Origin: Chloroflexota bacterium | GTDB lineage: Bacteria; Chloroflexota; UBA11872; VXOZ01 | Length of the DNA: 7,757 bases | Direction: 5' to 3' | NCBI GenBank assembly: GCA_009839775.1 | Contig: VXOZ01000307.1 | Coordinates: 1 to 7,757, forward strand | Shown here: positions 1 through 6,177 of the stretch, piece after piece | How positions within the stretch are numbered: position 1 is the first letter of the stretch | Layout of the letters: each line of letters begins with the position of its first letter | Position numbers and translations under genes: made by a program | The notes under the pieces: generated by a model | The model's database searches: none | The model's input: the letters and a program-made list of their open reading frames with translations, nothing else | Told to the model about the DNA's origin: nothing

Positions 1-238
1 GGGCAATGTCGTCGGCGGTCAACTCTCGGTCGTCGAGGATGACTTCACGCTGGAGAAAGCGCGCTTCCGGTTTGCGCCCAAGATCGAGGACGATCTCAAG
101 CAGGTCGGACACGTCTTCAATGGCTTCAAGCGAACCTCGGATGCGTGGTGGCATTACACTCACGAGGGCGCCAATGTCATCCGTTACCTGAATCTCAGTC
201 TGTGACAGCGGAAGCCCCAACGCTACCGGATCGTCCAT
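1..238 (-). CDS. R3H/SpoIIIAA-like (Ycf45-type) AAA ATPase, N-terminal fragment
   Basis: This is a partial gene that starts in the window and runs off the left edge; 79 residues are visible. After a leader of about 20 residues comes a segment typical of the N-terminus of the Ycf45/SpoIIIAA-like family: a helix ending in VMPPRIRGSLE (about 28-38), then DLLEIVLDLGRKPEARF (about 45-61), then a strand-like REVIL and a helix beginning with LTADDIA. In known members this region precedes a P-loop ATPase domain and often a C-terminal R3H single-stranded nucleic-acid-binding domain; neither is visible here. The ATG at 238 is preferred because GAGG (251-248) lies 9 bases upstream. An in-frame ATG at 244 has only 3 bases of spacing, and a TAG at 262-260 limits further extension. 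It follows fmt on the same strand and could be read through from that operon. The cellular role of the family is poorly defined. The family call rests on recalled sequence resemblance. Confidence 0.72.
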   Translation of the reverse strand, partial: MDDPVALGLPLSQTEIQVTDDIGALVSVMPPRIRGSLEAIEDVSDLLEIVLDLGRKPEARFLQREVILDDRELTADDIA

Positions 239-244
239 GCGCAT

Positions 245-345
245 ACGCCTCGCGGGCCGCTAGTGCGGCGCTATCGTACTCCTCGCTCAAGTCTGGAGGT
301 GGAACACAGCCACCTGATTCGCCAATTCCAGTCAACACTTCTCCG
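245..345. other. Spacer between fmt and the R3H gene
   Basis: This gap of about 100 bases holds no convincing terminator or promoter. It contains a 6-base-pair hairpin (297-315) without a following T-run, and a lone TTGACT without a matching -10. A minus-strand frame stays open across it and could encode a 46-47-residue peptide starting at GTG 338 or TTG 335 and ending at 195, with GGAG at 344-341. That peptide would overlap the R3H gene by 44 bases and is not supported strongly enough to call as a gene. Confidence 0.4.
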
Positions 346-1287
346 TCATGATACCACGCATGGCCCTTGGAGTACCGCGCCGACAATGGCACCGTAGCCA
401 TGGAGGAAGTCGGCCGCGGGCAGGGCGCGTTTTCCCGCTAACTGCACCTCTTCCAGAACGACGATTCCCAAGCTTGTGACCACAGCCAGGTCTTTCTGGT
501 GGCGGATTACTCTGCCGGGCGTTTCTCCAATACTACCTGTAGCGGGCAGTGCTCGGAGGATTTTCAATTGTCGATCGTCCCAGAACGTCACGGCGCCCGG
601 CCAGGGCTGCATGGCCCGTATATGACGACAGATGCTATCCGCATCGCGATCCCACTGCACAATGCCATCTTGCTTCTTGAGCAGCGGCGCATACGTCGCA
701 CGGGAGTCGTCTTGGGGCTGTGGTTCAATACAACCGGCAACCCAATCCTCCATCGTTGGAATCAACAACTCGGCGCCAAGCTGAGAAAGTGTGGTCGTTA
801 ACGTGCCAGTCGTCTCGTTACCCTGTAGGGACAAAGATTGCTGCCGAAGCATTGGGCCTGTATCAAGGCCCTCATCCATCTGCATGATTGTGACGCCACT
901 CACCGCGTCACCGGCTAGAATGGCGGCCGTCACCGGAGCAGCCCCACGGTGCCGCGGCAAGAGAGAGGCATGCACGTTTAGACACCCGTGAGGCGGCAAA
1001 TCCAGAATAGCTTTGGGAAGAATCTTGCCGTAGGCCGCCACCACGATCACGTCGGCCGCGGCAGCCGTGAGTGCCGCCACCACGGCTTCCTTGCGCAGGG
1101 AGCGCGGCTGTGTGACCGCGAGATTATGTTCCGCAGCCGCGAGCTTCACCGGAGGCATCTGCGGCTTCCGACCCCGCCCGGCGGGACGGTCTTGCTGTGT
1201 AACTACCAGGACGACGTCGTGGTGCTGGGCGAGGGCGTGCAGGCTGGGCACGGCAAAGGCGGCAGTACCGCAGAAGATGACACGCAT
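346..1287 (-). CDS. fmt: Methionyl-tRNA formyltransferase
   Basis: Fmt transfers a formyl group from 10-formyl-tetrahydrofolate to the amino group of Met-tRNA(fMet) in the cytoplasm, preparing the initiator for translation. The 313-residue product is close to the E. coli enzyme (315). The N-terminal Rossmann-like domain opens with MRVIFCGTAAFAVPSL, followed by DRPAGRGRK (33-41). The catalytic segment LNVHASLLPRHRGAAP (103-118) supplies the Asn (N104) and His (H106), and GLDTG supplies the Asp (D142). The C-terminal OB-like tRNA-binding domain spans about 205-308 and ends in the usual GKRAL...DFLHGY...GAVL pattern. Two conserved prolines are replaced: the GTP-x-F start reads GTAAF, and TQPD reads TQQD. 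The ATG is well placed: AGGGA overlaps the def stop codon 6 bases upstream, and the gap to def is only 9 bases, so the two are probably translationally coupled. The pairing with def is functional as well as positional. Confidence 0.96.
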   Translation of the reverse strand: MRVIFCGTAAFAVPSLHALAQHHDVVLVVTQQDRPAGRGRKPQMPPVKLAAAEHNLAVTQPRSLRKEAVVAALTAAAADVIVVAAYGKILPKAILDLPPHGCLNVHASLLPRHRGAAPVTAAILAGDAVSGVTIMQMDEGLDTGPMLRQQSLSLQGNETTGTLTTTLSQLGAELLIPTMEDWVAGCIEPQPQDDSRATYAPLLKKQDGIVQWDRDADSICRHIRAMQPWPGAVTFWDDRQLKILRALPATGSIGETPGRVIRHQKDLAVVTSLGIVVLEEVQLAGKRALPAADFLHGYGAIVGAVLQGPCVVS

Positions 1288-1296
1288 TGCGTTTCC

Positions 1297-1800
1297 CTAA
1301 GAATCTTCTGCTGGCGAGTCCGATTCAGTTTCCGGTTCTACGCGGTAGAGTTGCTCCGGGTCGTCTAGGCGGTCCAAGAAGAGTGTGCCGTCCAGGTGAT
1401 CGATCTCGTGCTGGAATACCCGCGCCAAAAGGTCTGTGGCGCGAATGCGTATCTCCTTGCCTTCTAGCGAACGTCCCTTGACGACGACACTCTGGTACCG
1501 GTTCACCGGGCCATAGTAGGAGGAGTACGAAAGGCATCCCTCTTCATCGAGAATGCACTCTTCTGAGGTTTTGACGATCTCCGGGTTGACCAATGCCATA
1601 CGCACTTCATCGGCGTCAACCACAATCACACGCAGTGAGACGCCAATTTGCGGCGCCGCCAAGCCTATGCCTGAGGCAGCGTCCATCGTGGCGAACATCT
1701 TTTCGGTCAGCTTCCGCAGCCCCCGCATGCCCTTGGGGACGCGCTTCGCCTTCTGACGTAAGATCTCGCTGCCGAGTTGCAGAATTTCCTGAGCGGCCAC
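1297..1800 (-). CDS. def: Peptide deformylase
   Basis: Def is a cytoplasmic metalloenzyme, usually Fe(II)-dependent, that removes the formyl group from the N-terminal Met of nascent proteins and so reverses the Fmt step. All three signatures are present in the 167-residue product: GIGLAAPQIG (44-53), EGCLS (87-91, metal ligand C89) and QHEIDH (130-135, HEXXH with H131, E132 and H135). The length is normal for a bacterial enzyme. After EGCLS the usual (V/I)PG-type turn reads YSSYYGPVNRY, an unusual loop. The last 15 or so residues form an acidic, probably disordered tail. Translation starts at GTG, with GAGAGG 7 bases upstream. The gene lies 30 bases after priA and 9 bases before fmt, and is very likely cotranscribed with both. 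Confidence 0.96.
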   Translation of the reverse strand: MAAQEILQLGSEILRQKAKRVPKGMRGLRKLTEKMFATMDAASGIGLAAPQIGVSLRVIVVDADEVRMALVNPEIVKTSEECILDEEGCLSYSSYYGPVNRYQSVVVKGRSLEGKEIRIRATDLLARVFQHEIDHLDGTLFLDRLDDPEQLYRVEPETESDSPAEDS

Positions 1801-1830
1801 GGTTGAGCCTCTCGCCTTGAAGATTCGTTT

Positions 1831-4260
1831 CTACAGCACGCTCACCGGATCTACGTCGATGATCCACCCCGGCGGTACATGGACCAATAGATCGTGGATA
1901 CCCCGTCCGCGCACCAGCACGTGCCAGCGGTAGAGCCCGCGCACGCGTTCGGGGAATGCCGGCGCGGGGCCCAGCAGTTCAACCGCTAACCGGTCGCGTG
2001 CAATGATCTGTTGTAGACATTGTACCAAAGCAACCGCCGATTCTGCGGCGCGTTCCGGCTTGCGGTCCTGGTAAAGGAGAACCGCCATTTCGACACTCGG
2101 CGGAAAGGCTCCCGCCCGCTCTGCCATGCTCTTCCGGTAGAACCACAAATACCGCCCCAGCTTCAGGGCCCGCACAGGCAGGCTGTCCGGGGTGTAGGTC
2201 TGGATGAGCATCTCAGCTTGCGCCGCCACGGCCAGAAAACCGATGCGCCGGAGGAGTTGGTATGTCCGCTCGGCTGCGCGGAAGTCCGGCAGGTGGAGCG
2301 CGGTATCCGCGGACACCACGGCGTAAAGACCAACCGGTAGAGGCTCGGCGAGCACGGCGGCCGTGCCAATGAGGATATCCAGCTTGCCCTCACGGAGTGC
2401 AGTGTAGGGGCTTTCCTCTTCCTGCGCTTCGATTACGTCACGGTCCCAGCGCGCGATACGCGCGGCAGGGAAGAGACGTTGTATCTCGATTTCCACGGTT
2501 TGCGAGCCGATGCCGCGAAAACGCAGTTGCGTTTCACATTGCGGACAGTGGGTCGGTATGGGCGCTTCCGCGCCGCAACGATGGCAGCGCATGAGGCCGC
2601 TGGCGCGGTGCTGCACCAGCGGTACGCTGCAATTCAGGCACTCGACAACGTGACCGCACTTGGGGCAGAGCGCATGGGTCGCAGCGCCGCGCCGGTTTTG
2701 CAGCAGTACTACGGGTCGGTGTGCTTCGAGTGCGCGGGCAATAGCGTCCCGCAGGTCGCGGCTGATGATCTGGCGTGGCCCCACGTGACGCACGGTGCGC
2801 ATGTCTATAATCGTGGCGGTGGGAGTAACATCAGTAGCGCGCGTGAACTGCGCGCGACCGCTCTCTACCTCGGCGTACGTGGTTACACGCGGCGTATGTG
2901 AGAAGAGCAGCGTTGGCGTGGCGAAACTCTCGGCAAGCCAACCGGCGACGGTGACCGCATGGAAACGCGGATTCTCCTGGTTCTTATACGCATCATCATG
3001 CTCGCTATCTACGAGAATCAGGCCCAATGTCTGAAAAGGAAGCAGGACTGCCGAGCGTGTTCCAACCACGACAACCGGCTCGCCGCGTTGTACGCGCTCC
3101 CAGGTGCTGCGGCGGCGGGATGCACGCAACGTTCCATGCCAGGAGAGGACTCGCTCTGGAAAGAACTGCTCGAATGACTGTGCGATCCGCTGCATTACAT
3201 AATTATTGGGTGCAAGCAGCAAGACTTGGGAGCCGGACGCAAGCGCCTGCGCGACGGCGTGTGCATATAGTGCCCAGAGACTCGTATTCCCTCCGGTTGA
3301 GAGGCTGTCCATTAAGACCAGCGAGCGGCCATGCAGAGCAGTTTTGGGACTAGACAAACATTCCAGTATTGCCTGCCAGGCGTGTTCTTGTTCGGGTGAT
3401 TCCAGCGGTGGGAGGTCGCGCAGCCGTACCTCGGCAGTTCGTGTGCGATGCGATTCGATGAAGCGGACTAAGCCCTTCTCTTCCAGCGTTTTAAGCGGTA
3501 GGGCAGTGGTCCCGGTCTTTTCCAGCAAATCTCGCACTAATACCCCCTTGCCGTGGGACTCCAATGCCCGTAAGAGTTTCCGTTGCGATCGCGTACCCCG
3601 CAGAAGTGGTTCTGCTTCCTTGGTGGAAGAGAGACTTTCGACCCATTGGTCGCTCAAGGGCGGCGGCTTATGAGGCTGCAATGCAGCGCGGAGATGCACC
3701 GCGCCGAGCCGTTCCAATTTGCGCTGCATGCGCTGAAAGACAGTCGGCCCGGCGAGGTGCTGCAGCCGCTCGTGCGAGACCTCGCCCTCGTTTTGCAGGG
3801 TCTCGAGGAAGAGGCGCTCGTTCCGTGTGGTTGCAGCATCTTCCGGCAGCTCTACGAGTGGGTCCAGTCTCGACCAGTGCTTCACACGCTCACGCAAGCC
3901 CGGCGGCAGCATGGGGGCGATGACTTTCATGGGAGATGCCAGGTAGTAGCGGGCGATCTTACGCGAAAGCGTAATTTGCGTCTGAGTAAGCAGCACGCTG
4001 TCCGCGACGACGTCCATGATTTCGCGGACGTCTTCCACTGGCACCGGGGACTCTTCCGCCCCAGCCACGACCAGGCCTTCGATGATGCGTTCGCCAAAGC
4101 CGACGAGCACCATGACGCCGGGCGTGACTCGATCCCGCAAGTGATCGGGAATGGCGTAGTGGTAGGTCTTATCGGCAGGAACGTTGAGGACGTCAACCGC
4201 GATCTCGGCGTACGGAGTGTCAAGGGGGGTTGGTTTCACCCGCGCGGGGAAATTCGACAC
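1831..4260 (-). CDS. priA: Replication-restart protein PriA (primosomal N'), apparently helicase-deficient
   Basis: PriA recognises stalled forks and D-loops and reloads the replicative helicase. The 809-residue product has the family layout: 3'-DNA-binding domain (about 17-115), winged-helix region (about 145-285), helicase lobe 1 (about 290-480), zinc region (532-575), lobe 2 (about 580-690) and C-terminal domain (about 700-809, with LLGPAPA, RGLYRWHVLVRG and IDVDP). All eight zinc-binding cysteines are present: C532, C535, C541, C544, C559, C562, C572 and C575. The ATPase motifs are not intact. Walker A reads SLSTGGNTS with N325 where the Lys should be; DEEH reads DSEH (S419); SATPS reads SHTPR; motif V reads GTAAVLAEPLP; and the motif VI GRAGR is absent (RIGFLAVAAQAE). 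The frame is open throughout, so this is not simple decay. The GTG at 4260 has a weak GGA 4 bases upstream. An in-frame GTG at 4239 would give a 4-base overlap with gmk and is an alternative. Confidence 0.93.
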   Translation of the reverse strand: MSNFPARVKPTPLDTPYAEIAVDVLNVPADKTYHYAIPDHLRDRVTPGVMVLVGFGERIIEGLVVAGAEESPVPVEDVREIMDVVADSVLLTQTQITLSRKIARYYLASPMKVIAPMLPPGLRERVKHWSRLDPLVELPEDAATTRNERLFLETLQNEGEVSHERLQHLAGPTVFQRMQRKLERLGAVHLRAALQPHKPPPLSDQWVESLSSTKEAEPLLRGTRSQRKLLRALESHGKGVLVRDLLEKTGTTALPLKTLEEKGLVRFIESHRTRTAEVRLRDLPPLESPEQEHAWQAILECLSSPKTALHGRSLVLMDSLSTGGNTSLWALYAHAVAQALASGSQVLLLAPNNYVMQRIAQSFEQFFPERVLSWHGTLRASRRRSTWERVQRGEPVVVVGTRSAVLLPFQTLGLILVDSEHDDAYKNQENPRFHAVTVAGWLAESFATPTLLFSHTPRVTTYAEVESGRAQFTRATDVTPTATIIDMRTVRHVGPRQIISRDLRDAIARALEAHRPVVLLQNRRGAATHALCPKCGHVVECLNCSVPLVQHRASGLMRCHRCGAEAPIPTHCPQCETQLRFRGIGSQTVEIEIQRLFPAARIARWDRDVIEAQEEESPYTALREGKLDILIGTAAVLAEPLPVGLYAVVSADTALHLPDFRAAERTYQLLRRIGFLAVAAQAEMLIQTYTPDSLPVRALKLGRYLWFYRKSMAERAGAFPPSVEMAVLLYQDRKPERAAESAVALVQCLQQIIARDRLAVELLGPAPAFPERVRGLYRWHVLVRGRGIHDLLVHVPPGWIIDVDPVSVL

Positions 4261-4877
4261 TTTTCCGCCGTCATGATGGCGCTTAGTTGGTCTACGGCCC
4301 GGTCGATCTCGCCGGTTTCGTTTACCACGAGATAATCGAACTGGGGAATTGCCGCAAGTTCGCCGCGCAGCAGAGAGTCGCGCGTCGTTCGTTCAGCAAG
4401 TGTTTCCTCGCCTCTTTGGTCGCGGCGCTGCCGCAGGGTCTCCAAGGACAGCCCCGGTACGCCGATGAAGATGTGGATGCTCTCCGGCATGCGCTGGCGC
4501 ACGGTTGCGGCGCCCTGCACGTCGACGCGCAAGAGAACGTCCTGGCCGCGGTCCAGTGCGGTCGTGACTTCTTGCCGCGGCGTGCCGTAGCGATGCCCAT
4601 AGACGGTCGCGGTCTCCAGAAATCTTTCTTGGGCTTCCCACTGCGAGAATTCTGCGGGGGTCAGAAAGTAGTGGTGCGTGCCGTGCACTTCATTTGGGCG
4701 CGGTGCGCGCGTGACCGCAGTGATCGCGCGGTAGAACTCCAATCCCCTGTCATGAAGGCCCTCGATGATTGAGTCCTTTCCCGCTCCCGATGGGCCGGAA
4801 ATGACGAAGAGGAGAGAGCGTGAGCTCACTGTGAAGGAGGCCGGAGTTTCAGGGCCGTGCTGCTTGAGCGCATCCAC
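4236..4877 (-). CDS. gmk: Guanylate kinase
   Basis: Gmk phosphorylates GMP to GDP using ATP and supplies GTP, dGTP and (p)ppGpp precursors. The 213-residue product has the P-loop GPSGAGKDS (28-36); the GMP-binding region, with TRAPRPNEVHGTHHYF (56-71); YGTPR (97-101); DVQGA (119-123); the Arg-rich lid around RQRRDQRGEET (149-159); and DYLVVNE (181-187). Asp after the P-loop Lys replaces the more usual Gly or Ser of well-known enzymes. The start is GTG, followed by about 20 residues before the first beta-strand, longer than many homologues. A GTG at codon 17 is an alternative but has no visible Shine-Dalgarno sequence. A promoter lies 40-70 bases upstream. The 3' end overlaps the start of priA by 25 bases, or 4 if priA starts at its second GTG, which implies coupled translation. 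rpoZ and coaBC, which often separate gmk from priA in other bacteria, are absent. Confidence 0.95.
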   Translation of the reverse strand: MDALKQHGPETPASFTVSSRSLLFVISGPSGAGKDSIIEGLHDRGLEFYRAITAVTRAPRPNEVHGTHHYFLTPAEFSQWEAQERFLETATVYGHRYGTPRQEVTTALDRGQDVLLRVDVQGAATVRQRMPESIHIFIGVPGLSLETLRQRRDQRGEETLAERTTRDSLLRGELAAIPQFDYLVVNETGEIDRAVDQLSAIMTAEKCRISPRG

Positions 4878-4917
4878 TGTAGCGAACTCTACCTTGTAAG
4901 CACACTCTTTGGTGACT

Positions 4918-4947
4918 AGACTACGCCACCGGTTCGCCGCCGGTCAA
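4918..4947 (-). promoter_or_regulatory. Candidate gmk-priA-def-fmt promoter
   Basis: The minus strand has TTGACC (4947-4942, five of six consensus bases), an 18-base spacer and TAGTCT (4923-4918), starting about 40 bases before the gmk GTG. TAGNNT-type -10 elements are common in GC-rich bacteria. A short inverted repeat, ACCGG-N7-CCGGT (4928-4944), lies in the spacer. The location just upstream of a tightly packed gene run supports a promoter; the repeat may be chance or an operator. Confidence 0.5.
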
Positions 4948-5018
4948 TTGAAGTTTCGTAAGCGTTTTCTCGCGTAGCCCTTTAAAACTCGATTGTCCTC
5001 AAAGAATGCGAGCGTGCG

Positions 5019-6026
5019 TCACGCCTGCTCCCAAGGGGTCAGGTTTTGCGCCGTCAGTTCATGATGGAACAGCACGTAGCTCTTGTACCGGCGCTCAGCC
5101 ATCCGTGCCGCTTCTTGCGCGGAGCGCACGGCGCAAGCGGGCTCGTCGATGTGCGCGCAGTCGCGAAAACGGCACTGGCCCATGAGCGCGCGGACTTCAG
5201 GGAAGAGATGAGGCAGGTCCTCAGGCTCAATGCTCCACGACGACAGTTTGCGCAGCCCTGGCGTATCCATGACATGTGTTTCATCATCCAGAACAATCGT
5301 CTCGGAGCGCGTGGTGATGTGGCGGCCCTCACCCTTAGCGCCCACAGCGCCTATCGGAAGCGCAGCGCTTGCGGCCAGCCGATTGATGAGTGAGGACTTG
5401 CCAACTCCCGAAACACCGCTAAAGACCGACCGGTTGCCTTGGAGACACTCTCGCAATTGCGACATTCCGCTGCCGGTCTCAGCGCTCGTGTGCAGAATCT
5501 TGTAGCCAACGCGCGCATAGATAGACAACTCCTCCTCAATTTGAGGAGTCATGCTTAGGTCGATCTTATTGAGCACCAAGAAGGTGGGAAGGTCATGGTA
5601 CTCGGCGATGACGAGGTAGCGGTCGAGGAGCGTGAAGTCAGGTTCAGGCTGTGCTGCTGCCAGCACAATGACAATCTGATCGACATTGGCCGCGAGGACG
5701 TGGGCGCGCTTGCTTTCGGGGGCTTGCCGGATAATGCCCCAGGTCTGGTCATCATCCCGCAGGATTTCCTCAATGACTGCGGTGTCCGAGCCTAGCAGCC
5801 GAATGTGCACATGATCGCCCACGCTCACCGGCGCGCGCGTCTGGGTTGCCTGCACGCGCTGCACGCGTCGCGCCCTGCTCTTGCTGGTGGAGTAGATGAG
5901 CTCTTTGCGCAGTTTTCCCCGGAGCTTGCAACGAAACGTCCCGTGATCTGTTTCTACAACATACTCCCCACGTGAGACCCGCAAAACGGTGCCATTGAGA
6001 ATGCGGTTACGTGGTGGAGCAGTCAT
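5019..6026 (-). CDS. rsgA: Ribosome small-subunit GTPase RsgA (YjeQ/EngC)
   Basis: RsgA is a circularly permuted GTPase that binds the immature 30S subunit and checks decoding-centre maturation late in assembly. The permuted motif order is clear in the 335 residues: G4 NKID (153-156), G5 SAETG (181-185), G1 P-loop GVSGVGKSS (204-212), switch region with HITT (236-239), and G3 DTPG (254-257). The N-terminal OB fold covers roughly 10-90. The C-terminal zinc knuckle is CX4CXHX5C (C285, C290, H292, C298). Between the OB-fold strands, about residues 45-65 form a basic segment rich in Arg, Lys and Ser, longer than in many homologues. The ATG has no strong Shine-Dalgarno sequence (GGTAG about 8 bases upstream), but the following sequence matches the usual N-terminus and no better start is apparent. 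The gene sits between the tig terminator and the gmk promoter and may be a single-gene unit. No terminator of its own is visible. Confidence 0.96.
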   Translation of the reverse strand: MTAPPRNRILNGTVLRVSRGEYVVETDHGTFRCKLRGKLRKELIYSTSKSRARRVQRVQATQTRAPVSVGDHVHIRLLGSDTAVIEEILRDDDQTWGIIRQAPESKRAHVLAANVDQIVIVLAAAQPEPDFTLLDRYLVIAEYHDLPTFLVLNKIDLSMTPQIEEELSIYARVGYKILHTSAETGSGMSQLRECLQGNRSVFSGVSGVGKSSLINRLAASAALPIGAVGAKGEGRHITTRSETIVLDDETHVMDTPGLRKLSSWSIEPEDLPHLFPEVRALMGQCRFRDCAHIDEPACAVRSAQEAARMAERRYKSYVLFHHELTAQNLTPWEQA

Positions 6027-6081
6027 TGCGTTCTACCGAACTTGCTAGTGCTTGCGTTTGTGTCCTCAGCCAAAGGAGTGC

Positions 6082-6115
6082 AAAAAGACCGACATTCTCG
6101 TAGAAATGCCGGTCT
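6082..6115 (-). terminator. Intrinsic terminator after tig
   Basis: On the minus strand an 11-base-pair stem (6115-6105 pairing with 6096-6086, one G-U pair) closes a short loop that can itself pair further with one bulge. It is followed directly by a run of five T (the last stem pair draws on the same run). It lies about 60 bases after the tig stop codon and before rsgA, so it should end the tig transcript. Confidence 0.88.
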
Positions 6116-6177
6116 CGTAATGGAGAGGGGAGACAGTTTCCGCACTCGGCTAACTTTCATGAGGACAAGCGTCTCAA

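Noticed and set aside
297..315. Small hairpin AGGTGG-N7-CCACCT after fmt
   Set aside because: The stem is only six pairs and no T-run follows on either strand, so it is not a convincing terminator.
330..335. TTGACT on the minus strand as a -35 for the R3H gene
   Set aside because: No acceptable -10 hexamer lies 16-18 bases downstream.
3206..3673. Plus-strand open frame of 155 codons opposite priA
   Set aside because: It has a Ser/Arg-rich composition typical of reading a coding sequence in the wrong strand.
1831..4260. priA as a pseudogene
   Set aside because: The 809-codon frame is uninterrupted, and the zinc cysteines, DNA-binding and C-terminal domains are conserved; the changes are concentrated in ATPase motifs.
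3583..4335. Plus-strand open frame of 250 codons opposite priA and gmk
   Set aside because: It lies antisense to two genes of certain identity, has no recognisable domain, and is expected from codon bias on the coding strand.
4287..4772. Plus-strand open frame of 161 codons opposite gmk
   Set aside because: It is antisense to a well-supported guanylate kinase and shows no protein-family features.
4878..5018. Possible tRNA or small RNA in the rsgA-gmk gap
   Set aside because: No cloverleaf or strong stem was found; only weak 3-5 base-pair stems and a promoter-like pair of hexamers.
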